Source: Didymodactylos carnosus (Eukaryota > Rotifera > Eurotatoria > Philodinida > Philodinidae). Taken from it: DNA of 20,245 nt. Positions 1-9,723 of the stretch are shown here, piece after piece. Where the stretch lies: assembly GCA_905250885.1 (NCBI GenBank), contig CAJNOQ010003450.1:1-20245 (forward strand), in the 5' to 3' direction. A model generated the notes under the pieces. It was not told the origin of the DNA. It ran no database searches and saw only the letters and a list, made by a program, of their open reading frames with translations. Every line of letters starts with the position of its first letter. Positions within the stretch are counted from its first letter, which is position 1. The translations under genes and the position numbers were made by a program.

Positions 1-454
1 TTTGATATCGATTTTTTGGAAGACCTCTCAGCGTCGCGCAAATATTTTCAAAGCACAAATTTATAGGTTTCAGGTTACGGCGAGTCTGAAACTTTGCTTT
101 AAAACAATTGCAAACTTTTTCTAAGGGATTTTTGAAGCCTGGGTCTCTGGAAATCCCCTGAAAAACCTTCCACGACTCACCTTTGCCACACTGCTGGAAA
201 TACCGTATGCGAAAACTATAAAAAAGTGCTTTTGGATTCAAAAAAACTATGTCGGCAAAAAATGCCGCCTGCTCTATGAGGAAATGCCCACTGTGCCCTA
301 GCGATCTAAAAAAACATAAGTTGGGAGCATATGCACATAGAGTCCTTGAAATGAAAAATGAAACAAAATCGATTATTACTATTTATTAATCCGTTTTTGT
401 TTTGTTATTTTTGTATAATAGGAAAAAATAGAATAGCAAATTTTCTCATCCATT

Positions 455-506
455 CACGGTAAAAAAACTAGAATCATCGACAGGACCACAATGTCTTTTT
501 ACCGTG
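455..506. repeat. Short inverted repeat (11-bp stem)
   Basis: CACGGTAAAAA at 455-465 is exactly complementary to TTTTTACCGTG at 496-506, leaving a 30-nt loop. It overlaps the ATG at 491. It may be chance or a remnant of a small element; no flanking target duplication is apparent. Confidence 0.4.
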
Positions 507-552
507 CCATTGTTACTTTATTATTCATTACGATTCTGGTTTACGACGGTCA
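491..552 (+). CDS. Possible first exon with a signal peptide (weak)
   Basis: ATG at 491 opens a frame whose residues 4-18 are strongly hydrophobic (RAIVTLLFITILVY) after a short polar start, as in a secretory signal peptide. It runs to position 552, where a donor-like GTAAGG follows; read without splicing, the frame stops at 554-556. A possible acceptor (ATATAG, ending at 707) restores an open frame of about 44 codons to a TAA, but that second part shows no recognisable domain. The coding sequence is tiny and the hairpin at 455-506 overlaps its start. I do not recognise a family, and it may be chance. Confidence 0.18.
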
Positions 553-1310
553 GTAAGGTGGAAATACTTGTGTGAGACACACTGCTGCTCATATATATAA
601 TCTGCCAAAAAGAAGGACGGATACATAACGGAAAGGTGTTTCATAGCTAAGTCAAATGCTGAATGTCGCACATTTCTTCAACTTCTTGAATAATTACTGT
701 TATATAGTGTTGATCAGACCCGAAGTGTGGCTGTACAGTGGCTCACCTTTCTCTCTTGTCGTGAATTTCAAATTGTGAACTATAGAATTTTGGCCAAAAG
801 TGCAGTAAAAACAACTATTAAGATTAAGAGTAACTATTAAGATTTTTGATAGTTTTTTCGATGCTATTGTAGTACCTTTTGCTGCTACAGCATGAGAGAA
901 CACATGAAAATGTTACACAAATTAGGTTTCAACATCATTACAAAACTTCGCAAACCGCCAACACATCTGTGTATCCAGTTAGCCGATAAATCTCCCCTAT
1001 TCATTAAATATGCATGAGTATTACCTATAACAATCGATAACATCACGAAGTATCATATGGTATTTGCAGTTCTTCATCTTTGGAGGCAGTGTATTATCAA
1101 AAACAATTTCATTCGAAAGCACAACCTCCAGATTGATGGTGGGCAAAAAAAGTCTTTCGAAAATGTTCATCTTAAGTCAACCGTAAATTCTCACGGCATT
1201 CCTAATGGTAGTCACTACCTTACATCTTATAAATGCATAGTCATACGACAATTTACAAACATTAATTTGGAAAGACTCAACAAAATGATGCGATGAGACG
1301 AAGTGTATTT

Positions 1311-1316
1311 TTTAAT
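1311..1316 (-). terminator. Candidate poly(A) signal ATTAAA
   Basis: On the minus strand ATTAAA lies about 60 nt beyond the stop codon of the membrane-protein gene at 1377. It is the common variant hexamer; no AATAAA is closer. Hexamer and spacing are the only support. Confidence 0.3.
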
Positions 1317-1376
1317 CGGTTGAAGCATAGTTCATTCATGAAATTTTTCATAAAATAAACTCAGGATACAGAGTAT

Positions 1377-2531
1377 TCACACTTTATCACTAAATAAGTC
1401 GTACAGGTGAAGCCGTTTGACAACGAATCGACAGAATAACGACATCGCTCCTGGTAAAACTGTAGCAAGAACTCCAGGAAGTGATACTTTTCGGTAGCAT
1501 AAAAAGGCGTATGATTCACAACGTTCGATAGCCAACTGAAAAAGAGGTTTTTCGCTGTCCTGAAGATTAACATTCCTTATCGCTGGATGACCAGAACTTC
1601 CCACAAGCAGCACGGTTTCTTTCATCCGATCGACGATTGCATTCGTCTTCCACATCATGCAAACTAGACCACCATAGGCGAGAAAATGACCGAGGAATTT
1701 GATAAAGAAATCATTACTGATCGATGGTGCCCATGTGCGTACGTACCATAAGTACGCAAGACCAAAGGACATACAAGAAAAAACATATATGCTTGCAAAA
1801 CTGTGCGCGTAATTCAACTGAAGTTTTTGTGCTGATGTTTCTTGTAGTCTGCTGACATTCAGCGATAATTCTTTTACTTGTCTTATAGCAGAAACCAGAT
1901 CACCGTGACTAAGAACTGCTCTTTTTATACGATCACTCTTCAACACACAACTATAATATATGTAGAGCAAGTAGCCGAGAGCAAAAGAAGTTAGGAACAT
2001 TTCGCAAAAATATGCCACTAGACGTGCGTCGATACGATGTCTCCAGAAAGGATCATTCATCAATGTTGCATTGTGAAGTTGTGTGCAATGGAGACGTATG
2101 TCGGCGACGAAGGGCACGACGCTTGAGCATATAATGATGACGAAGCCAGCACATCGAAAAAGCCATTTGCGAGGCGGATTAAAATCGAGTGTCCGAATGG
2201 GTGTGGGCTGCCCAGACTCGAGACTTTGATTTTCCATTTGTTGTGATGGTGGGTTACGTGCTTGTGGATCATTTCGTATTGGAGTACTTAAAACATTTTC
2301 ATTGTCTTCTGGTGGAGGCTCTGAGGCGGCAGTTCCTTGGATACTTGATGACACCGTAGGTCTACTGCTAGCGTATTCGATAGTTGTTCTCGGACTTGTC
2401 GAAGTATCGTTAGTATGTGCCTCTGAATGTGTCAGCAGCGTTCGACTTTCTCACATATCTAGCTCGAAACCTACAGTGGGACTGTTTGCGATGTTACTTC
2501 CACCTGGCGGAATTACTGTTTGTGACTCGGT
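1377..2531 (-). CDS. Multi-pass membrane protein of unknown family, 5' incomplete
   Basis: The long main exon (1377-2449) encodes about 357 residues ending in LYDLFSDKV and a stop. A roughly 95-residue N-terminal part is rich in Ser, Thr, Pro and Gln and looks disordered. Then come about five hydrophobic stretches: near FRCAGFVIIICSSVVPFV, FLTSFALGYLLYIYY, SIYVFSCMSFGLAYLW, LGHFLAYGGLVCMMW and PGVLATVLPGAMSLF. Between the second and third is a soluble stretch with heptad-like leucines (LSLNVSRLQETSAQ). A short upstream exon (2504-2531), preceded by the acceptor TATTTTAG, joins in frame through a 54-nt intron (donor GTGGAA at 2503, acceptor ending at 2450); a 48-nt version with donor GTAACA also fits. 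Unspliced, the same frame contains a TGA at 2451-2453. No in-frame ATG is visible before Met 2235-2237, so the true start is probably in an exon upstream. I do not recognise the family; a divergent receptor or channel is possible. Confidence 0.6.
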
Positions 2532-2680
2532 CTAAAATATAACATTTATACCGAGACACTCGAATAATTGACTGTTAAGGCGTCTACTACTCGAGTATTG
2601 TAAACTCGATGAATGCGTGAAGACAACATTCCATAATAATATGGTGATACTACTACATATTGGACAATGCAAGAGCATTC

Positions 2681-2992
2681 ATATCACCGGATCGAAAAAT
2701 TTCAAAAGCTTGTTCGGTCGCAACCGATTGCAGATTCGTTTTCTCCATGGTTGATTATGTGGTACGCAATAACTTGGATCGGAGTACTTTAGAAAAAAAT
2801 TTTCCCATGGTCTTGCTCAAAAATTTTTCAGAATGTTACCGTATGGGACCAAAGGCAAAACGATGTCGAAAATTTTTTCTGAAGTACCCCGATCCAGAAG
2901 TTATCGCGTACCACATAATCAACCATGGTGAAGACGAATCTGCAATCGATTTTGACCGAACAAGCTTTTAAAATTTTTCGATCCGGTGATAT
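2681..2992. mobile_element. Foldback / long-inverted-repeat MITE
   Basis: The left arm (about 2681-2804) reads ATATCACCGGATCGAAAAAT onward, and the reverse complement of the right arm (about 2867-2992) starts with the same 20 bases. By eye the arms differ by about nine substitutions and two small indels over roughly 125 bp. The loop is about 62 nt. This is the structure of a non-autonomous foldback or long-TIR DNA element; a transcript would fold into a long hairpin. No clear target-site duplication was found next to the ends. Translation-like frames on both strands here (2660-2971 plus, 2828-3094 minus) share the motif DYVVR only because the sequence is palindromic. It sits about 150 bp upstream of the visible 5' exon of the membrane-protein gene, possibly inside its first intron. 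Confidence 0.85.
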
Positions 2993-4303
2993 GAGAGTTA
3001 GATCTAGGGCACGTAAAATAGTAGTAAGTGTCGGACGGCCTGATTCATTATGAAAATTAAGATAGATGTTACCGACGCTAAAGAAAGGTGTCAAACGAAA
3101 CCTGTAAGGTTCTGGGGAATACTTTTAGAGTATTATATGAAGTACAAAACCTGACTGAAAGTTCGTAATCTCATAAGTTTCGTAAAAATCTCTTTCAGGT
3201 TTGGCAGCAGAAAAAGTTGCGTACTTAACCTTTCAAAGGTTTCGTAGTCGAACGGATTTCGTACTAAACTGTTTCTTTTTGACTCTCATCTATAATACAG
3301 ACATCTCTTCACCAATCAGAAACTCGACCAATCAAATCGTTCCTACTTTTACCTATCTATTATTCACTTTACAATCCCATATGTATATGTCATTACTGCA
3401 TTTCGACTTCATACTTTTCCATACAGAGCCGCTTTTCGGAGCAATACTGAAACAATCGATTATGTCGCAATCAAACTTTTTTCGCAGAATCTCTGAGTTC
3501 TTTGCATCTTGCCACAGAAATAGAGTTTCTGTCCGCTGAACAGACCACTATGCTTTGGATTTCACGAATCATTATAGTTGTGCGTTTTCTATAGATTTTT
3601 CGATATCTGTTGTCTAAACGCACTAATATGACAAATTGCTAAACCTTTTTCCTATGAAAGAATGCTTGTGTCGCAAGCAGATTTATATTCTTAATGTACA
3701 TTCCTTTTCTCGCCACTTGACTTAACTCGCGCTCAAGTTATTTTAGACAAAATTACGTTTCTTCATTTCTAATTTAACATAGAGAGGCTTATAGACAGAA
3801 GAGATTTAAGTAGACACACAACCATACGTGTGCGCTTACAATATGCAATCACATATAAGAAGTACACATCCAGACAAGCCAATCTCAACGATGTCTTTTT
3901 TTGTAATAAGCTGGAATCTGTTCGAAAATCAAAGAAAACTTCTCTATCTGTCTCAAATGATAGAGAAGTTTGCCAATTCACCGTATGTCAACGCTGTCGA
4001 CAAAACTTCTTGCCTATTTCAAACACTGACACGACTTGAAATTTTAATTATGTCGAAAAATCTGTATTCTACCTCACATAACCAAGAGGACCTAATTCCA
4101 TTTTGCTGAATCTCGATACATATATCAGTAATGATAGTAACAATTGTAATAAAAATTTGAGTTCAATAGACAATTGTTTGACAGCGTAGAGAAGAACCTG
4201 AAACGTGATTGCTAAGCCTCAGAGAGAACACAAGATTAACAAATCCCATCTGTCACTGTTTTTATCTTTATTTAGGGAAGCGAATGATGGATGAAAAAGA
4301 ACT
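2993..4303. other. Intergenic, no supported gene
   Basis: Open frames at 3201-3539 and 3828-4109 on the plus strand, and at 3769-3981 on the minus strand, have no recognisable motif. They overlap one another in alternative frames and lack a consistent splice structure. I see no repeats with paired ends here. Confidence 0.55.
4267..4272 (-). terminator. Poly(A) signal AATAAA
   Basis: The canonical hexamer on the minus strand lies just beyond the proposed TAA (4304-4306) of the small membrane-protein gene, at a spacing normal for a short 3' UTR. It supports the direction and end of that gene. Confidence 0.45.
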
Positions 4304-5186
4304 TTAGTCCTGCAAAAGGTCGATAGCAATAGGGTTAAACGAACCACGCATAAACACTCCGAATTTACTCGTGCATATAGTAATGAATTGGTAAAAACCA
4401 AACCCACTAACACTGAAAATTCGGCTTTTGTTCTACAGGCTTTTGGTAAGTTTAACCAGATAATTGACAAGAAGCATAGCATGTTGCAGGCATACTTACA
4501 GACATATCTTCCCATGCTCCGTCAATAAGAGAACAGATGTTTTTCGACAACCTAAAACATATATAGATATAGCTCAGTCAATCTCGCTATCATCAAGCAA
4601 GAAGAAAACGGCAATCGATGGTGATGTATACAAAAATACCTTGGGTAATCCGGTTTCAAACGTAGCAATAAAATTGTCATCTTTTTGTTGTGCAAAATAG
4701 TTCAATGTTGTAACCGATTAAGAGTGCCTGTTTTGGCTTTGCAGTTTTCTCATACAAACTTTTTCGTCAAATCGCAGCGTGCTTATTTAGTTCAATTTGA
4801 AACCTTGTATTTTACTTTGTCTTACTAATACCGAAAGCAATCCAAAGTGTACGATTTATAGAACCATTTTCTTACGATGTTTCATCTTTTACTATATCGT
4901 GCCTCGTTACTCTCCAAAATCCAACACACATGCTGTAGCATAAGCAGTATCGACCTTTATGCGGATGATCAGACAGCCCTTTTCTGACTTACCGTTTGGG
5001 AACGTGTCGTAGAATAAAGATAGTTGATGCAATTGGTAAGACAACGTGCAAAATTAATGTTCCGCCTATGACGGCTGCTTTCGTATCCCATAGTTGTTGC
5101 TTGTTTTTCAATTCGATGACAGTGATGAAAACTGTCAGTGAAAAACCAGCAAAAAATGCGATAATCCCCACAAGCACGACGATGAT
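4304..5186 (-). CDS. 3' part of a small membrane protein, function unknown
   Basis: Three exons chain in frame on the minus strand. Exon 4993-5186 follows the acceptor TTTGCCCTGCAG and encodes two hydrophobic segments, IIVVLVGIIAFFAGFSLTVF and AAVIGGTLILHVVLPIASTI, separated by a short polar loop (ELKNKQQLWDTK). It ends in phase 2 at the strong donor GTAAGT. Exon 4500-4551 follows GTTTTAG, completes the codon, encodes LSKNICSLIDGAWEDMS and ends at GTAAGTATG. A last exon starting at 4309 after TTTTGCAG adds Asp and a TAA at 4304-4306. An AATAAA lies 31-36 nt farther on. The upstream exons were not found: a candidate ATG exon near 5410-5456 ends in an incompatible phase. No family is recognised; the two close transmembrane helices would suit a tetraspan-type protein, which is only a guess. 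Confidence 0.5.
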
Positions 5187-7122
5187 CTGCAGGGCAAACA
5201 AAGAAAAAAGTAAATATCCAGTCTATATTTTGTAAAATGTTTAAAATACGAGATTTTTCTTTCCTTCACGAGTCTCAAAGTGCGCGTGAGTGTGGATGGG
5301 TGAGAGTGAGGACGGAAATTTTCTAACGAGGAAACCTTTCCAGGTGATAAACTGCTTTTGAGACGTGACTTGTGACATGAGCTAGAGTCTACTAAGAGTA
5401 AACAAACCCTGTAATGATTCGTCCCATTGTTATTTTCTTTTTGAACTGCGACCATTTTAATGAGCTCTAGCTTAGTGCAACATATGTCACACAAAATCCT
5501 GTTACAGTTTCAACCTGAAATTTTGTCTGTAATGTAGAGACCTGCGTTAAACTCCGAAATTCGACTCTAACGAAGTAGGAGTCAGCTGAAAATAAATTTC
5601 CGGAATCTGATTCGGAGTCGAACTTCTAACCGCCCCCGATAACGTTCTTTCCGATTTACCAAGAAGATTCGTTAGAGATAGTTCTCAAAGCAATATTATC
5701 TTAAGCCGCATACACATTCCACAGCATTTCCAATATTTGTATAGTTTTCAGTCAACAGCTTGTCCTCATAAATTTCGAAAATCTTATTTGTTCCGAATGT
5801 ATCCTTACAATTTCAAGTACATCAAGAAATGCTATTGGGACTTACTTAAAATCCCTAAACTTAGGAGCATATGGTTATCTACTGGAGTGTTGAGGTCATT
5901 GCCCCCAATTCACTCAAAATCTTCAATTTTCGGGGCGTACGGGCGTCCACTGCAGCAATGAAATCAATATCCTAATACATATGTTGTGAATCTTCATATC
6001 ACGGGTATTGGTATCATGACATTGCTCAGTATTCTTGTGCAACTTTCAGTATTATGCTCAAAACTAAGTTTCTTTTCTAATAAACAAGCTCGAAATCTAT
6101 TGAGAGAAATGTTTCCGAAGAATGTGTGGCGGAAGAGAAGCGAGTCAAGGAAAGGGGATTTTTAATGATAAATGTTATAAAATATAGTTTTTCAATATGT
6201 GTGCGCTTTAAAGTGATCTAGATTACGAAGTGGCGCTACCCGGTAGAAAGCCAAGACATCTTTCTTAGAAACTGCATCGAACAGAATGTTATGATTCCCC
6301 ATAGGCTCTAGAATAAACTTTTGTTACTCTCCGCTTCTCTTGAGTTCTAGGTCGTTGCTGATTTTGTGAATCCTATATTCATGGATTTTATACAATACTT
6401 ACATGCAGTAAATATTTCGAGACGTTATCTTTTAGCCGTATTAATGTTCGTCCGTCAGCAACTGAGTCTGATCTGAGTTGATTTGTTTGATTCATGAAAT
6501 CTTTGAACGATACGGAGCGCTGGTTGCACAAATGCTTGCTTTCGACACAGCAATCTTTTTGCGAATGCTGCTACACTGCTAGTGCTTTTTTTTATACGTA
6601 AAATAGTTGGAAAAATCCGACTGACATCACTATTTAGAAATAGGAGAAACATGATCTTCTGACGGCATGAATGATAAGAGAGACGTATAGATTAATTCGT
6701 AAAGCAACTAACTATGCCCTTTTCTTTTTTCTTCTTTCTTTACGCTTTAAATTTCTCCACTAATAAAGATATGTTAATTTTTATTATTAAACGAATTGTT
6801 AGTAACTATCTGTCAAAAGGTTATGATTTTTTTCCAAAAGTAAAGACAAAACATATATGATGGGTGATTTTCAACAGTCGAACTTGAAATTTTAACTTTC
6901 ACTAAAAGTATCCCAGTGGAAATTAAAGTTTTAAATTCAACCAGAGAGATTTTGAAATTAGTTCTTCACTATTACAAGAATTTAAAAATTCTACAAAGTG
7001 ACCATTCTTATAGTAATAATAGTTTAATTTGTACTACGGTAAGAATTCCAAACTGATTAGCTTAAGGGGGCCTCCGTCGGAAAAAAATCTTTTTTGTCTT
7101 ACATCCCATTTTGATGCCACTT
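5187..7122. other. Long stretch without a recognisable gene
   Basis: No frame here shows a domain or a consistent exon chain. Around 5560-5625 short words (TTCGACTC and its complement GAGTCGAA) occur in opposite orientations, as in decayed subterminal repeats of DNA transposons. Around 6885-6945 there is an AT-rich imperfect inverted repeat (TTGAAATTTTAACTTTCACT against the complement of the following bases). Near 7067-7080 is GGGGGCCTCCGTCGG, a GC-rich patch directly beyond the truncated integrase. The frames at 5737-5961 and 6455-6652 are rejected as chance. Confidence 0.5.
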
Positions 7123-7887
7123 TCAGCAAATGTTTAATAAGTGTGGTGGACCAAAACTAAAAAACAATTTACGAAGTTTCGACGCAACCTCAACAGCTGA
7201 TTTATTTTTCAGCGGATAAGCAAATGTAAATTTCGAAAAATGATCGATACAATGAAGAATCCAAGAATAAACTATATCACTACTTACAAAATCGGGTCTT
7301 GTACGCATATCTATTAAGTCAATTTGCAATCTTGTCATTACACCCAAAGATATGGTTGGTTTCGATACAACTGGATGTTTCAATGGTTTTCGTACTTGAC
7401 ATGCAATACACGTTTTGAGATAAATTTCAACAACAATCTTTGGTACCCATGAATAATGTGAATTTACTTCTACCAAAGTTTTATCTCTTCCTCCATGGGA
7501 GACAGCTTCATGACATTCTTTTATGATATTAAACAATAACTCATAAACACAAATCGGTTTTTTACTTTTTGTACAATAGACAACATCAATACCAGCAAGT
7601 TTCACAATAGAAAATTTTTGCCTGCACCAAAATCTAAATTTAACAGATGAAGAATCTCCAGTCTTACCTTTTGGAAGTAACAAAACTTTCAAAATGTCAT
7701 CACACGTTTGTTTTTTTATGAAAGTTTTATCTCGATATTTCTATTGTAACGAATTAACATATTTTTCAACTTCATCATAAAATTTTTTTTCATATGTATC
7801 TGACGGTAAAGTAGAAGTACAAGCAGAAGAAAGACTTGTAGGTGAAATGGAAGAAGATGGTTGTGTAGTAGACGAAGAAGACGCCAT
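7123..7887 (-). pseudogene. Integrase-type transposon gene, N-terminal half (KRBA2-like), broken
   Basis: ATG at 7885-7887 opens a frame that starts with a Ser/Thr-rich leader (MASSSSTTQPSSS) and is interrupted by one TAG at 7741-7743 (residue 49). It then continues in the same frame to a TGA at 7123. Around residues 126-163 is a zinc-binding H2C2 motif, HEAVSH followed later by CIAC. Next comes the start of a retroviral-type integrase core: the first catalytic Asp is in LQIDLID, then IDHFSKFTFAYPLKNKSAVE and FFSFGPPHLL. The protein breaks off exactly where such cores carry the second Asp (usually in an SDNG-like motif), so the second Asp and the Glu are missing. The family, known from KRBA2/SCAND3-like and Ginger-type elements, moves DNA by strand transfer; this copy cannot be active. 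It is one of two inverted halves; the other lies at 8178-8690. Confidence 0.85.
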
Positions 7888-8155
7888 AATTAATTTGAAG
7901 TGTTTCGACAAATTGGCAAAAGTAGAGACTATATATACTATCATTAATTTGGACGTACACACGCACAACTGTCGAGCAGAGTATGATGCAATGTGAATAA
8001 GGTATATAGTACACCCAGAATAAAAGAATAACAGAAGAAAATTAATGGTATTTTCAGTCGTAAACTAATCACACTAGTCTTCAAAGTCTCTTTACACTGT
8101 TCGCTTCATTCTTTCCTCAAAAATAATGATTGATGAATGACTGAAGGCGGATTAA

Positions 8156-8175
8156 ATCTCAGATTTGACTGATCT
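8156..8175. repeat. 20-bp direct repeat, copy 1
   Basis: ATCTCAGATTTGACTGATCT occurs here, two bases before the C-terminal integrase half begins, and again exactly at 9238-9257. The two copies bracket the segment 8176-9237. Confidence 0.8.
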
Positions 8176-8177
8176 AC

Positions 8178-8690
8178 AACGTAAATCCAAATGTAAGACG
8201 TAAAGCGACAGATAATTATTTAGAAACAGCTAATAAAAAAAGAAAACTATATGATGAACACCTATCTAGATTAGCTGAACAATATAAGAAAAGAGATTGT
8301 GTCGGTGTTAAAATTCATGATGTTGATAGAACGAATACTGATCCAAAAATCTTACCTTGTTTAATTCTTTCAAAAGAAAAAAAAAGGTGAAGATATTTTG
8401 TTTATTTAGCATGTCAATTTGGTTTATTATCAACTAGGTTCACCATTGAAAGTCTTGTTGATATAAGAACAGCTTATCCTGATGATTTAAAAAATTTAGA
8501 TGTTTTTGAACTTAAAGATGAGATAACTTTGATAGAAGCATCAAAATTGTTTGTTCGTGGAGCGGTAAGTGGAGCAACGTGTGATTGTAAAACGAAATGT
8601 GCGACAAAGCACTGTCTATGTAAAAAAGCAGGAGTCGCATGTTCAACAAAATGTCATTCAAAAAGAACTGCATGTGAGAATACAAAATAA
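8178..8690 (+). pseudogene. Integrase-type transposon gene, C-terminal half (KRBA2-like), broken
   Basis: From 8178 a single plus-strand frame runs to TAA at 8688-8690, interrupted once by TGA at 8388-8390 just after an A-rich tract (no frameshift is needed). It has no start codon, so it is 5' truncated. It begins with a basic helical stretch (NKKRKLYDEHLSRLAEQYKK), then the small beta domain seen after the integrase core in KRBA2-like proteins (VGVKIHDVDR, LPCLIL, FVYLACQFGLL). It ends in a cysteine cluster of CXC type (CDCKTKC, HCLCKK, ACSTKCH). The match to the C-terminus of the same family as the minus-strand half at 7123-7887 is my recognition, not a search result. The two halves point away from each other and the middle of the catalytic core is absent. 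Confidence 0.75.
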
Positions 8691-9235
8691 TATCCAAAAA
8701 TGTGAATCTTCTCATCTTTCTTTTTCTCTTCTTGCCATATAGTCCAGAATTTACTTTTATCCTTTTTATTCTTTTTCTACTCGCTGTTAGTATTGTTTAT
8801 TGTTCTATAATGAGAAACTAAGAAAAAATGTAAATAGCTGATTGTCTTTCTAGGAACTTGTTTCTTTTGACAAAGTTTAGAGTGAAGTATTGAAACCACT
8901 TTTTTTAGGACAGAACTCATCAAATACTGTACATAGCTTTATTTTCATTTTGCTCTTATTCTTTGTTTGTTCCATTTAAGGTTGATCAATGTTTTGGACA
9001 TATTAACTAATGAAGAAAGATGGGAAACAAAAACCAAAATCCCCCAAAAAACAGTACTACTTAGATATCATGCCACCTTCACACGGTTAAGTAGATAAGT
9101 ATCGGCGATAAGCTACAGAATATAGAAAAAAATCATCCTACGAAATACATCTGTCGTTTATAGCCGAGAAACTAAGAGCGTGATAATACTATAGTTAAAT
9201 TCGATTTTAATTGATATACCACTTTTTGACTAGTT
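8691..9235. other. AT-rich non-coding stretch after the integrase remnant
   Basis: No gene or paired repeat is seen. It may be the 3' untranslated or terminal part of the transposon remnant, since the 20-bp direct repeat closes it at 9238-9257. Confidence 0.4.
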
Positions 9236-9356
9236 ATATCTCAGATTTGACTGATCTCAGTTTTGGCTAGGCAAAAGTGGAATCTTAGTTTTGGCTGAAG
9301 AATTGTTAGCCAAGTAAGGCAAATCTAAGATTTGACTGAATTCCACTTTTGGCTAC
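9236..9356. repeat. Mosaic of short direct and inverted repeats (MITE or transposon subterminal)
   Basis: Three words recur. ATCTCAGATTTGACTGA (9238-9254) returns as ATCTAAGATTTGACTGA at 9323-9339, with one mismatch. CAAAAGTGGAAT (9272-9283) is matched by its complement ATTCCACTTTTG at 9340-9351. TTTTGGCT occurs at several points and the complement of its core as TTAGCCAAG. Such arrays are typical of transposase-binding subterminal regions in DNA transposons. No coding content. Confidence 0.6.
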
Positions 9357-9451
9357 AACATAAATACTTCAGGCAGTATTATTAATGTATGCATAATTTT
9401 TCTCTTACACTGTTCGTACATAGAAGCATAAATTCTGAGGCTATAAATTTT

Positions 9452-9554
9452 CGGCCTGCACCAGGCTAAGGCAGACCAGGTCTAAACTGAAATAGATTCA
9501 GTCAGACCTTTGAAAACACCAGGCGGCCTAGCCTGGTTATTAATGAACGCCCTG
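9452..9554. mobile_element. GGCCTG-rich block with a hAT-like end, copy 1
   Basis: This is GC-rich sequence in an AT-rich setting, built from degenerate AGGCCTG / CCAGGC / GCAGACCAGG words. Read on the minus strand it starts CAGGGCGTTCATTAAT; CAGGGC-type starts are known from hAT transposon termini. It shares GCAGACCAGG and TCGGCCTG with the second block at 9724-9881, in the same orientation. Assignment to hAT is inference. Confidence 0.45.
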
Positions 9555-9723
9555 CATGACTAAATCCTGACACGATTGAGGATATCTTGTTAGTTAGGTC
9601 AGTTCAGAAAATACTTGGACAAAAACCAAATTTTTTTACTCAGATATATTGTTTAATTATCCGTCACTTTTCTTTTCATCTTATGTTACTATTATTTGTA
9701 CATTTTTTTAATTAAAAAAATGA

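Larger units (their letters stand above)
1..1376. other. Intergenic, no supported gene
   Basis: AT-rich sequence without a long or motif-bearing reading frame on either strand. The open frames at 700-903 and 1057-1296 are low-complexity translations with no domain signature and no convincing splice context. The only items worth recording are a small hairpin at 455-506 and a weak signal-peptide-like exon at 491-552. Confidence 0.6.

Noticed and set aside
2660..3094. Two protein-like frames on opposite strands sharing the same peptide motif
   Set aside because: They are both arms of the foldback palindrome read in mirror image; the shared peptide follows from the inverted repeat, not from a gene family.
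3201..4109. Several plus-strand frames of 69-112 codons
   Set aside because: No motif and no supporting splice structure; overlapping alternative frames at 3828-4109 suggest chance in a stop-poor stretch.
5135..5494. ATG exon near 5456 (MVAVQKENNN) as first exon of the small membrane-protein gene
   Set aside because: It ends in phase 2 at its only plausible donor, while the exon at 5186 needs phase 0; joining them runs into a stop.
5568..5625. GAATTCGACTC-type words as a transposon end
   Set aside because: Only short words match in opposite orientations and no boundaries can be drawn; kept as a remark in the intergenic entry.
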